A stretch of 64,000 bases of DNA from assembly GCF_002286935.1 (NCBI RefSeq), contig NZ_MVOH01000006.1, positions 350,653 through 414,652 on the forward strand. Direction: 5' to 3'. The notes under the pieces were generated by a model, which was not told the origin of the DNA, searched no databases, and saw only the letters and a program-made list of their open reading frames with translations. This document shows, one piece after another, positions 29,855 to 38,470 of the stretch; the stretch's first letter is position 1; each line of letters begins with the position of its first letter. Source of the stretch: Bifidobacterium criceti (lineage in GTDB: Bacteria > Actinomycetota > Actinomycetes > Actinomycetales > Bifidobacteriaceae). The position numbers and the translations under genes are program-made.

Positions 29855-31288
29855 TCAGCTGTTGCTTTGCGCATTCCGTGCCAGAATGTCATTCACGATG
29901 TAATGGTTCGTAATCCAGAACGACCGTTTCATCTCCTCCCCACCTTGCGGTGTGGGATACGTGTCAGCGCCGTTGCGCGCGTGGGGGCGTACATGGAAAA
30001 TCGATCCGGTACCGTCCAAGCCCGTTATGGGTGCGAACTGATCGTAGACGCCACGACGCACTTTACGGCGCGTATCTTCGTACACTTTCTCCGCTTCAGC
30101 GAACGCATCATCCGGGCAGGTCCACAGCACGACGTCGTCCAAGCGGTATTCGCCGTCACCGTTGTCCCGATACACGACGAAGAGGAAAGGACTGAGCAAG
30201 GTCTTGCGCAAATCGCTCTCCTCCCAAGGAGTCTCGGCGATGTCCGACCATTTGAACGCTGGGAACGACACGGATTCCTTGATACGTCCACTCTTCTCAA
30301 CACGAAGTGTGCGTATGGTGCTTTTACGCAAGCCGGCCTTTTCGAACTCCGCGATGGAAGCATCGCGGTCAATCCCGAATGCCGCCTTGAGCAATGCCAT
30401 CGTGGACGTGGCATGCGCCTGCTTCGCCGCAGAGCTGCAGGCGCTGTTCAGCTTACGAAGTATCTCTGGGGCGGTCAGCCCGATGTAATCCTTGAAGCGG
30501 GAGCGGATTAGCTCTTCAAGCGTAAGGTCGCGCTCATCCTCATCGCGCTGAATCTTCTCAACCTTCTTCTTGGCGAGCAGTCCATTCACCACGTTCGTCA
30601 TATAGGAGCTTTTCAAAGCCCATCTCCTCGGCTTGGCCGGCACCGGTGAATTCGGCTGCTGAACCATCACACCGTGTCCACTGCCGGTGGTTGCCGCCTC
30701 CAGGTACAGCGTGTCTCGGCTGCTGATTTCATGCGCCTTGCCATCGCGAATCTTCGCAATGACCTTCTCCCAGTCTTCCCGAACCTGCGGAAGATCTTCC
30801 TCTGGAATGCCCCACAAAGCCACAAGCTCGAATTTCATATCGAAGATGTTGTCCGTGTCATCCCTGTAGTCATACGCCATCAGCAGCACACGTCTCGTTT
30901 TGTCCCGCATATGACTGTCTTCGAACGTCTCATTAAGAATCGTCATGTAGTTGATATTGGTGATGGCCAATCGTTCTTTTGCTCGAATATCACCCTTTTT
31001 ATTTCGAATAAGACCGGTGGTCTTCAGCTCCAGCTCTGTCATGCTGAAATCTGGTGCCTGATTATTGTTGTTCTCGATATCGAAGAAGTATTTCTCGACA
31101 TTGTCTCCCATCGTGCCTTTGTTCCCCTGTTTTCCAGCGGTTTTCGGCTCCGTGTATCCTTTCGGCTTCACATCATCCGGAATGCCCAGAACCTCACGCA
31201 ACGTCTGCCCCTCAATCGTCTTGGCATACAGCAGTATCCTCTCCACATTGCTGTCGTCGTAGGTTTCACCACGCACAACCTTTTTCAT
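29855..31288 (-). CDS. Type II restriction endonuclease, Sau3AI / MutH family
   Basis: The 477-residue protein resembles Sau3AI along its full length. The MutH-like catalytic part has KGTMGDNVEKYFFDIENN, then APDFSMTELELKTTGL (the D...ExK metal site) and the lysine of AKERLAITNINYMTI. The second half is the inactive MutH-like copy that binds a second site in Sau3AI, with PFLFVVYRDNGDGEY, FHVRPHARNGADTYPTPQGG and KRSFWITNHYI. Family members cut GATC, so GATC is the expected target. It has its own terminator, and the methyltransferase lies downstream on the same strand. Confidence 0.92.
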   Translation of the reverse strand: MKKVVRGETYDDSNVERILLYAKTIEGQTLREVLGIPDDVKPKGYTEPKTAGKQGNKGTMGDNVEKYFFDIENNNNQAPDFSMTELELKTTGLIRNKKGDIRAKERLAITNINYMTILNETFEDSHMRDKTRRVLLMAYDYRDDTDNIFDMKFELVALWGIPEEDLPQVREDWEKVIAKIRDGKAHEISSRDTLYLEAATTGSGHGVMVQQPNSPVPAKPRRWALKSSYMTNVVNGLLAKKKVEKIQRDEDERDLTLEELIRSRFKDYIGLTAPEILRKLNSACSSAAKQAHATSTMALLKAAFGIDRDASIAEFEKAGLRKSTIRTLRVEKSGRIKESVSFPAFKWSDIAETPWEESDLRKTLLSPFLFVVYRDNGDGEYRLDDVVLWTCPDDAFAEAEKVYEDTRRKVRRGVYDQFAPITGLDGTGSIFHVRPHARNGADTYPTPQGGEEMKRSFWITNHYIVNDILARNAQSNS

Positions 31289-31457
31289 GGCTTCCTCCCA
31301 TCAGCGCTCGTCACGCGCACCCTCCATACCTGCTTTGTTGCTAATGTCCAAGTGTATGTGGGACGCACACAAGACACAAACCCCATGCCTGCCCATCCAT
31401 CCAGAGGAAACGTTATGGTGAGCATCTCCATCAACACGAAAACTCAAAATCTATTAA

Positions 31458-31970
31458 AATGATTAATCGATAATACGTTCATCTCTTTTGAATGTACGAG
31501 TTTCCTTTTCGACACACTCACTTATGGATGTCTGCTGTTGGAGACCGATGAGCATCGCCTGGAGATATCCAATATGCAGGAGGCTGCCGCCGAATTCAAT
31601 GCGTATGGTGATTTTCCGGTACTCAGATGTCGCGAGCTGAGCAGCAATGAAACCTTCCGACCGTTCCGTGACGCGCCTGTGAAGAAGTATCCCCTTCAAG
31701 GGACCATCACAGGCATCGATAAGTCGACGACACCATCGTTCCACCGACAGTCGAATCACCACTCGAACGGACGCAGGGCATCATTGTGCACACCGACAAG
31801 ACACCGTCACGATATCGGTGAATCTGATGTTCAGCGAGCGCCTGTCCATCATCGTCAGTTCACCGGATGCGGAGTGCACGTTGCCGTCAGTTCAAGAGAT
31901 TCGGGAATCGTGGCAGGAAAACCCCGATGATGACGTACGTGTGACACGGACGGTCGTGCGGCTGCGCTGA
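31458..31970 (+). pseudogene. Decayed gene of unknown family
   Basis: No intact frame covers this stretch, but three frames join into one plausible protein with two one-base deletions. The first runs through FLFDTLTYGCLLLETDEHRL and FRPFRDAPVKKYPLQGTITG to about 31724. The second (from 31726) reads DDTIVPPTVESPLERTQGII. The third (from 31803) reads TVTISVNLMFSERLSIIVSS and ends RVTRTVVRLR at a TGA (31968-31970). A stop codon precedes the first piece and no start is visible, so the 5' end is probably also lost. I do not recognise the family. It sits beside the restriction-modification pair. The interval 31289-31457 shows nothing. Confidence 0.45.
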
Positions 31971-31996
31971 GCACAACGTGCGGATCCGACATAGCA

Positions 31997-32027
31997 AAGC
32001 CCGGCGCACATCGTGTGCGCCGGGCCT
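31997..32027 (-). terminator. malQ terminator
   Basis: AAGCCCGGCGCACA (31997-32010) pairs with TGTGCGCCGGGCCTT (32014-32028) around a 3-nt loop, 24 nt past the malQ stop. Confidence 0.8.
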
Positions 32028-32051
32028 TGCATAGTCGAAGGATACCGCGGA

Positions 32052-34220
32052 TCAGGCGTTCATGATCTTCGTGATGCTCTGCAGCAGATCGCCACGGTAG
32101 AGGTCTTCGAGCATGACCGCGTCGCCGTTCGCGTCGGCGAGCGGGATGCGCCAGTTCGGATACTCGTTGTCGGTGCCCGGCTGGTTCTGCGCGCGCTTCT
32201 CGCCAACGGCGTCCACAATCGACGCAGCGAGCAGCTTGCACGGCGAGCCCTTGAGGCCGCGGTACAGCGCTTCGATGATCTCGGTCTCGTGCGCCGCTTC
32301 GTCCTCAAGCAGTGAAGCGTCCAGGTAACCCTGATCCACGAGCATCTGCAGCATCGCGTTGTGCTCGGCGCGGGCGCTCGCCTCGAACGCCTCCGAGCCC
32401 TCTTCGAGCAGGCCGAGGCGTTCGCGGATCTTCACGTGCTCGTATTCGAGGTAGCCGGCCGCCGGCGGCAGGTCGTGCGTGTTGACGGACGCGAGCGCAT
32501 ACGGGCGCCAGTGCTTCGGCGGTGTGAACACGCCGTCCATCTGCTCGAACCATTCCACGGCACAGCCGAGGATGCCGTGGTCGGAAAGCGACTTCTGCAC
32601 GTAATCCGGCACAACACCCAGATCCTCGCCCACGACGATGCCGCCGACGCGGCTCGCTTCGATTGCGAGGATGCCGAGCATCACGTTGTGGTCGTAGTAG
32701 ACGTAGGTGCCGTCGACCGCCGTGTGGCCCTCAGGGATCCACCACAGGCGGAACAGGCCCAGGATGTGGTCGATGCGCACGGCGCCCGCGCAGTCGAACA
32801 TGCCGCGCACCATCTCGCGGTAGGAGAGGTAGCCGGTGTTCTTGAGCGCGAGCGGACTGAGCGGAGGCTGGCTCCAGTTCTGGCCCTGCTGGTTGAACAT
32901 GTCCGGCGGCGCGCCCACGGTGGCGCCCTTGGCGAAGCGCTCCGGGTTCCACCACACTTCGGAACCGAGCGGGTGCACGCCCACGGCCATGTCGGACATG
33001 ATGCCGATCTTCATGCCCGCCGTGCGCGCCGCCTCCTGGGCGAGGTGCAGCTGCTGCGTCGCGGTCCATTCGAGCCAACGGTAGAACTCGAGCTCATCGG
33101 CGTGTTTCTCGCGCAGGTCGATGACCTCCGGGGATTCCTTCGTCATCGTGCGGATCCAGTTGTCCGGCTTGTCTTCCGGCGCGCCCCACAGCTCGTAGCA
33201 CAGGCACCACGTGGCGTAGGCCTCAAGGTCCTCGCCGCAGCGCGCCTTGTACTCGTCGAACTCGCGCTGGCGTTCCTGGCCGAGGCCCGCGTCGAAGATC
33301 TCGCGCAGCGCCGGCTTCTTCTCAAGCCACATCGCGTCGCGGTTGATGAGGTCGGCTTTCGCGTTGAGGCCTTCGACCTTCTCATGCGCGGCCTTGATGC
33401 GGCCCTTCGCTTCACCTTCGAGCATGTTGAACTCCGGAATGTCCTCCGGACGGATGTAGGTGAAGTTGACGAAGCGGCGCGAGACCGGCAGGTACGGGGA
33501 TGGTGTGAGCGGCACGACCGGTTCGGCGGCGTGCAGCGGGTTGACGAGCAGGAAGTCGGCGTCCGTGTAGCGCTTGCCGTCGGTGAGCAGCGTGCGCAGG
33601 TCGGAGAAATCGCCGACGCCCCACGAATCCGCGGAACGGATCGAATACAGCTGGGCCATCCAACCCCACAGCGAGCCGTCCTTCATCGGGTCGAGCATCT
33701 CAATGCGCTTCGGCGCGCTGATGAGCGTCGCGTTCTCGGTGTGGTCGCCGCTTTCGACGTGCAGCGTGTGGTAGCCGACCGGGATTTCGGCCGGGATGAT
33801 CAGGTCGGATTCGGCGACGAACTTGCCGTCGATCTCATGGACCTTCGCCTCGGGCATCGGGTTGAGCTTGAGTTCGCCTTCGAACCGTTCGCCGTTTTCG
33901 AGGATGAGGGTGATCTGCGCGGGCTCGGTGATGCCGGTGCGCAGTGTCACGTGCGTTTCCTCGCCGACCGTGTGCAGCACGGTCGGGTCGACGAGGCGCA
34001 GGTTCTGCTCACGTGTGATGTCGGCGATCGCCTTGTCGATCGCCGCGTCCGACGTGGCGTCGATGCCGAGCGCCCCGAGGACCGCGATGAGCGTCTCATC
34101 GGAGATCTCATGGAAATCGCGCGACAATCCGGTATAACTAGTTGCAACGCCCATCATGGACGCCAGACGCACGAGCGGGCGTGCGAGGCGTTCGGGGCTT
34201 TCTTCCATCTGCTGTGCCAT
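32052..34220 (-). CDS. malQ: 4-alpha-glucanotransferase (amylomaltase)
   Basis: MalQ moves maltosyl and longer units between alpha-1,4-glucans in the cytosol. The 722-residue GH77 enzyme has an N-terminal beta-domain of about 180 residues seen in actinobacterial MalQ, then the barrel. Active-site parts are AVRIDHILGLFRLWWIPEG with the nucleophile Asp, VVGEDLGVVP with the acid/base Glu, and NTHDLPPAAGYLEYEH with the third carboxylate. It is monocistronic with its own hairpin. Together with glgX it represents the alpha-glucan metabolism in this window. Confidence 0.97.
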   Translation of the reverse strand: MAQQMEESPERLARPLVRLASMMGVATSYTGLSRDFHEISDETLIAVLGALGIDATSDAAIDKAIADITREQNLRLVDPTVLHTVGEETHVTLRTGITEPAQITLILENGERFEGELKLNPMPEAKVHEIDGKFVAESDLIIPAEIPVGYHTLHVESGDHTENATLISAPKRIEMLDPMKDGSLWGWMAQLYSIRSADSWGVGDFSDLRTLLTDGKRYTDADFLLVNPLHAAEPVVPLTPSPYLPVSRRFVNFTYIRPEDIPEFNMLEGEAKGRIKAAHEKVEGLNAKADLINRDAMWLEKKPALREIFDAGLGQERQREFDEYKARCGEDLEAYATWCLCYELWGAPEDKPDNWIRTMTKESPEVIDLREKHADELEFYRWLEWTATQQLHLAQEAARTAGMKIGIMSDMAVGVHPLGSEVWWNPERFAKGATVGAPPDMFNQQGQNWSQPPLSPLALKNTGYLSYREMVRGMFDCAGAVRIDHILGLFRLWWIPEGHTAVDGTYVYYDHNVMLGILAIEASRVGGIVVGEDLGVVPDYVQKSLSDHGILGCAVEWFEQMDGVFTPPKHWRPYALASVNTHDLPPAAGYLEYEHVKIRERLGLLEEGSEAFEASARAEHNAMLQMLVDQGYLDASLLEDEAAHETEIIEALYRGLKGSPCKLLAASIVDAVGEKRAQNQPGTDNEYPNWRIPLADANGDAVMLEDLYRGDLLQSITKIMNA

Positions 34221-34313
34221 AACTCCTTAGTGTAAGGCAACAAACGTTGTCAAAACACCGGATGCACACGATTCACCACAGATTTGCCACACAAATACGC
34301 GGAATCGTTCCCC

Positions 34314-34997
34314 TCACTGAGACAGGCGACGACGCGCCGCATGCACGACCTCCGCACTCGGATCGTCAGCCAATCGTTCGACAGTTTCCTGTGATGTGTT
34401 GGGATTAAGCGCTACAGCTCGCCGTACCATCGACGACAATACAACGTTTGCATCAGGTTCGAGTTCTGTGCCGAGCCTTGAGAGAAAATCAAGCGTGTCG
34501 CTGTCCATATTCGGATCCTGCGCGCCCTCAAGACGCATCTTCCACGACGTGCGCTTGTTATGCAACGCGACGTCGCGCACTTCGGAGACGTCGTCCTTCG
34601 TCAGGCGCCCGACAAGCCAGTTCTTGTCGTCGGTGTTCGCGGCGACCGCCTTGCGCACCGCCGCCGACGCGTCCTCGGACAGTTTGACGAGGACGTTCGG
34701 GAACGGCATCGTGCTCGCGAGGAACACACGGTCCTCCTCGGGCGTATGTGGATTGCCGGCGACCGCCTCAAGCAACGCCGTCGCGCGCGAGAACGCCGCC
34801 TGCTCGCTGCGGTCGGGCAGCGGACGGCGTGCGAACTCGTGCAGTTCCGCGGCATCCGTCGAATGCCGCAGCCGCTCGTACGTGACCGTGAGCGGCTCCG
34901 GACGCGCGTCGTGCGCGGTGGTGTCGTCGGATGTTGCCGTATCGTCCACGTTCGCTTCGTCGACAGTCGTATCGTCCGTCATCGTATCGTCCGTCAT
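34314..34997 (-). CDS. Variant leucine-rich-repeat / HEAT-like repeat protein
   Basis: From the ATG at 34997, preceded by AAGGTGG, the product has 227 residues; an ATG at 35012 lacks a ribosome-binding site. The first 40 residues are Asp/Thr-rich and repetitive (MTDDTMTDDTTVDEANVDDT). The rest consists of short alpha-helical repeats: AAVRKAVAANTDDKNWLVGR, then VRRAVALNPNTSQETVERLA and DDPSAEVVHAARRRLSQ. This matches the LRV type of repeat, which usually mediates protein binding. It has no signal peptide or catalytic motif, and I cannot name a role. Confidence 0.65.
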   Translation of the reverse strand: MTDDTMTDDTTVDEANVDDTATSDDTTAHDARPEPLTVTYERLRHSTDAAELHEFARRPLPDRSEQAAFSRATALLEAVAGNPHTPEEDRVFLASTMPFPNVLVKLSEDASAAVRKAVAANTDDKNWLVGRLTKDDVSEVRDVALHNKRTSWKMRLEGAQDPNMDSDTLDFLSRLGTELEPDANVVLSSMVRRAVALNPNTSQETVERLADDPSAEVVHAARRRLSQ

Positions 34998-35160
34998 CGT
35001 TCCACCTTCCATCCATCCGAAATCCGCGTCATCGTGCGTCCGTCCACTCTAACAACGGCTGCGCTCAGCGCACACGCCGCATCCGCGCACACGGCGCGCG
35101 GATGCGCGCGTATCTGCGCGTGTCACGATGCGGACGCACACAGACATCACCGTTCCACGA

Positions 35161-35805
35161 TCAATGTTCCTCGATCGGTCGCGCGGAGAGCCCAAGTTCC
35201 TGTGGTACGACGGCCGCGTTGAACGACTCACGCACACGGTTGAGGAACCGCTCCTCCAACTCCATCGGCACCGCGCACGTGACCTCGACGTGGTCGGTGA
35301 ACGCGGCGTCCGTCTGCGCGCCGTCACACACCGCGAGCAGCTGCTGGAACGTGCCAAGCTGCGCGTATTCGAGACGGACACGATACTGACGGCACTGCAC
35401 GATGCGCGCCTTGCGCGCCGCCTTCACCGCGATCGACGCACCCGTCGAATACGCGCGGATGAGCCCTCCCGAACCGAGCAGAATGCCGCCGAAATACCGT
35501 GTGACGGCGACGACACAGTCCGTCAGGTCGTTCGCGCGCAGCACATCGAGGATCGGTTTGCCCGCAGTGCCCGACGGTTCGCCATCATCACTCATCCGTT
35601 CCATGACGCGGCCGGTATTGTCGGTGACGATCGCGGCGTAGGCGACATGACGTGATTTCGGATGGAGTTCGCGTATATGCTCGACGAACGCGAGCGCCGC
35701 GTCGAGATCGTCAATATGGCACGCGTCGCCTATGAACTCGGATTTCTTCTCGACGAACGCGTCATGCGCGGGCGCGTCCGCGGTATCAAGGACCGTGCGC
35801 GTCAT
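35161..35805 (-). CDS. yigZ: YigZ / IMPACT family protein
   Basis: The 214-residue protein has the UPF0029 N-terminal domain with EKKSEFIGDACHIDDLDAAL, then VMERMSDDGEPSGTAGKPIL and VAVTRYFGGILLGSGGLIRA. The C-terminal ferredoxin-like domain has FNAAVVPQ near the end. The family is linked to translation stress (IMPACT in eukaryotes), but its exact bacterial role is unsettled. The HNCWA-type motif reads HVAYA here. Its ATG overlaps the stop of the upstream dehydrogenase by 4 nt, so the two are coupled. Confidence 0.93.
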   Translation of the reverse strand: MTRTVLDTADAPAHDAFVEKKSEFIGDACHIDDLDAALAFVEHIRELHPKSRHVAYAAIVTDNTGRVMERMSDDGEPSGTAGKPILDVLRANDLTDCVVAVTRYFGGILLGSGGLIRAYSTGASIAVKAARKARIVQCRQYRVRLEYAQLGTFQQLLAVCDGAQTDAAFTDHVEVTCAVPMELEERFLNRVRESFNAAVVPQELGLSARPIEEH

Positions 35806-36815
35806 GCTTCATCCGGATCGACGACGACGTTCTTCTTCCCACCTTCGAAATACGCGGCGATATCCTCGACGCACTGCCGCGTGAGGTTGCGGTTCGCACC
35901 ATCGGAACGCCACGCGACGTGCGGCGTGAGGACAAGTCCGGGGATGTCGAGGAGCGGACTGTCCGTGGGAAGCGGCTCCTGGTAGTAGACATCGAGTCCC
36001 GCGGGGATGTCGCCGCGTTCAAGACGCTTGACAAGCGCGCCCGGGGCGATGATCTCCGCGCGCGCCGTGTTGACGAACATCGTGCCCGGGCGCAACGCGT
36101 CGAGCTCCGCGGAACCGATCATGCCACGCGTGCCGCCGACGAGCGGCATATGGATCGAGACGACGTCCGCGCTCGCGAACAGCTCCTTCATGTCCGCGAT
36201 CGGCGTGACGTTGTGCTCGGTGTACCGTTCGCGCGGGCCGCGCCCCGAATTCCACGCGGTCACATGCATGCCGAAGCCCTGCGCGATGCGCGCGACCGTC
36301 TGCCCGATGCCGCCGAAACCGACGATCGCGAGCGTCTTGCCGGCGAGTTCGACACTGCTCACACCATTCCAGTCGCCTGCGCGCAGTTCGCGGTCGAGGT
36401 CGCCGACGCGGCGCGCGAGTTCGAGGATGAGCGCGAACGTGAACTCGGCGACGGCCGCGTCACCGTAGTGGCGTACGTTGCAGACGCGGACGTTGAGCTC
36501 GCGCGCGAGGTCGAAATCGATGTAGCTCGCGACGCCCGTACCACCGAACGCCATGCAGCGCACCGTGTTCGCGAGCGCGCGCAGCATGTCGTCCGAGATG
36601 TGCACGCCGATGACGATGACGGCGTCGGCGCCTTGCGCGCGTTCGACGAACGTGTTCGCGTCGAGCGTGTAATCCTCGAACATGCGCACGCGCGCGATGC
36701 CGTCGAGGAGCGCGAGCGCATCCTTGAGCGGGGCGACCATGTCCTCGAACACGCACGGAATCGCGACGAGCGGCAGATCGGTGCGGTCGGCCTGGGTTTC
36801 GTAGATCTGGTTCAT
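35802..36815 (-). CDS. D-2-hydroxyacid dehydrogenase (NAD-dependent)
   Basis: The product has 337 residues from ATG 36815 (MNQIYETQADRTDLPLVAIP). The Rossmann motif is VGFGGIGQTVARIAQGFGMH; catalytic residues are the Arg of NTARAEIIAPGALVKRLERG, the Glu of DVYYQEPLPTD and the His of LTPHVAWRSDGANRN. These belong to the D-lactate / glycerate dehydrogenase superfamily, which reduces 2-oxoacids. The substrate cannot be fixed from sequence. It is upstream of and coupled to yigZ. The frame stays open into the repeat array upstream, which is not coding. Confidence 0.9.
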   Translation of the reverse strand: MNQIYETQADRTDLPLVAIPCVFEDMVAPLKDALALLDGIARVRMFEDYTLDANTFVERAQGADAVIVIGVHISDDMLRALANTVRCMAFGGTGVASYIDFDLARELNVRVCNVRHYGDAAVAEFTFALILELARRVGDLDRELRAGDWNGVSSVELAGKTLAIVGFGGIGQTVARIAQGFGMHVTAWNSGRGPRERYTEHNVTPIADMKELFASADVVSIHMPLVGGTRGMIGSAELDALRPGTMFVNTARAEIIAPGALVKRLERGDIPAGLDVYYQEPLPTDSPLLDIPGLVLTPHVAWRSDGANRNLTRQCVEDIAAYFEGGKKNVVVDPDEA

Positions 36816-36884
36816 GCGTTCTACTGTAGCGCCGCGTATGTTTCCGGTGGGTGTGCGGAGTGCGGGGGATGTGGGGGCGCCAAT

Positions 36885-37447
36885 GTGGGCGGCGTCCCAA
36901 TGTGTGTGGGGGGCGGCGTCCCAATCCGTAGGCGTTATCTGCCCAACCACCCGCTGCAGCCCCTCCCCGCATCCCAATCCGCAGACGCCACCCGCAACCC
37001 CACCCGCAGCGTCCTAATCCGTAGGTGTTATCTGCCAAACGGGACGGAAACAGCCCGTTTTGCGTCCCAATCCGCAGGCGCCACCTGCAACCCCACCCGC
37101 AGCGCCCCAATCAGTAGGCGTCATCTACCAAACCACCCGCCGCAGCCCCTCCCCGCATCCCAATCCACAGACGCCACCAACCAAACCACCCGCAGCGTCC
37201 CCATCAGTAGGCGTCATCTACCAAACGGGACGGAAACAGCCCATTTTGCATCCCAATCCGCAGACACCACCCGCAATCCCACCCCGCAGCGTCCCACACA
37301 GCAGCCACCCCCTACCAAAACGGACGGCAATACCCGGTTTTGCGCCCCACCCTGCAGATCCCACCGACGGAACCGGACGCATACATCCGATTTTGTGTCC
37401 CAATTTGCAGACGCCATCTACCGCTCCGCCCGCGGCGTCTCATATCG
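36885..37447 (+). repeat. Repeat array A (11 degenerate units)
   Basis: About 11 units follow each other, alternating roughly 40 and 52 nt. A core consensus is CCCAATCCGCAGACGCCACC. The longer units end with AAACGGGACGGAAACAGCCC and a T-run, so that GGGACG can pair with the CGTCCC of the next unit. The units are imperfect copies with no constant spacers. Long frames through the array are a by-product of its period and composition. It fills the gap upstream of the hydroxyacid dehydrogenase and ahead of tRNA-Ser. Confidence 0.85.
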
Positions 37448-37717
37448 GTGTCCATGAAACAGTTTCATATTTGCAATAGTTTGCAAAGCGTACTACAGTG
37501 GCGAATCGAGGCTGTGGACAAAGGCGTACCGCGGCTTCGCCTACATTGCACCCCATCACGCTACTACGCGCGTCAGCGTACCCCGGTGCAAAACTGCGCA
37601 ACAACCACCGCACTCCGGTACTCTACGACGCGTGTCACCATACCACCGCGCGTGAAAACCCGCAGCACGGTACGCTAAGGCACTCGTCAGCGTACCGGAG
37701 TGCGGAATCGGATAGCA
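37448..37717. other. Intergenic stretch between array A and tRNA-Ser
   Basis: No gene is supported. The stretch repeats the short motif GTCAGCGTACCSSRGTGCGG at 37572-37590 and 37686-37705, with inverted partial copies between (CCGCACTCCGGTAC at about 37608-37621). The second direct copy lies 12 nt from the tRNA-Ser hairpin. Confidence 0.5.
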
Positions 37718-37750
37718 AAAGGTCGGAACTGGAGTGCAGTTCCGACCTTT
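37718..37750 (-). terminator. Terminator after tRNA-Ser
   Basis: AAAGGTCGGAACTG (37718-37731) and its exact inverse (37737-37750) form a 14-bp stem with a 5-nt loop and A/T ends, directly after the tRNA 3' end. Confidence 0.85.
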
Positions 37751-37752
37751 GT

Positions 37753-37842
37753 TGGCGGAGTCAGAGGGATTCGAACCCTCGAGCCGCTAACGCGACTAAC
37801 ACCTTAGCAGGGTGCCCCTTTCGGCCACTCAGGCATGACTCC
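37753..37842 (-). tRNA. tRNA-Ser (GCT)
   Basis: The minus strand folds into a class II tRNA. The acceptor GGAGTCA pairs with TGACTCC, the CCA end is encoded, a long variable arm is present, and the anticodon loop CTGCTAA gives GCT, reading AGC/AGU. The T arm has GGTTCGAATCC. It stands alone between repeat arrays A and B. Confidence 0.97.
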
Positions 37843-37991
37843 ACGTTGCACTTCAAAAGCGCAACAGCATGTAAGCATAGCAGCTCACCCAGACCAACAC
37901 AAATCCCACTCCTGTTGCGTGTCACCGTGCGCACCCTACAACGGGCATATGCGCCAATGTCGGCGGCCGGATCAAACCCAGGCCACACACG

Positions 37992-38380
37992 GCGTCCCAA
38001 ATCGCAGATGCCATCTGCGTATCCACTCGAAAGCGCCATCATCGGCGTCCCAATTCGCAGGGTCGGACTGCAAAACGGGACGGAAACGGCACTGTTTGCG
38101 TCCCAGGTCGTAGGTCCGGCCTACGGAACGGGACCGGACATAGGCGGGTTTGCGGGCGGGTTTGCAGACACGGACTACGGAACGGGACGCTGTGTCCCGA
38201 AACGCAGGACGCGCCAACCAAACGGGACGGAAACGGCACCGGATGCGAGCGGATTCGCAGACACGGACTACGGAACCGGACACAGCGGGCCGAAACGCAG
38301 GACGCGCCAACCAAACGGGACGGAAACGGCACCGGGAGCGGGCGGGTTCGCAGATGTGGGCTACAGAACCGGACACAGAA
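37992..38380 (+). repeat. Repeat array B
   Basis: Related to array A but more diverged. It begins with three GCGTCCCA...CGCAG/CGTAG units. The rest is built from alternating GGACTACGGAACGGGAC and ACCAAACGGGACGGAAACGG blocks with GGCGGGTTCGCAG-type joins, in two nearly complete repeats of about 97 nt (about 38150-38340). It fills the interval between tRNA-Ser and dinB. Nothing else is seen in 37843-37991. Confidence 0.8.
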
Positions 38381-38470
38381 TCCCGCACCGCAGCCACGCA
38401 CCGCGCACCCCGTCTGCAACTACACTCCACCTATTCGAACAAATGTTCTCAACCATGTACAATGCTGCAT

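Noticed and set aside
31463..31762. 99-residue minus-strand protein
   Set aside because: The plus strand gives a longer, more protein-like reading across the same bases if two deletions are allowed; no ribosome-binding site on the minus frame.
32361..34235. 624-residue frame opposite malQ
   Set aside because: Antisense by-product of codon bias; no recognisable domain.
36885..38380. Arrays A and B as CRISPR
   Set aside because: Units follow each other without unique spacers of constant length, repeats are too variable, and no cas genes are nearby.
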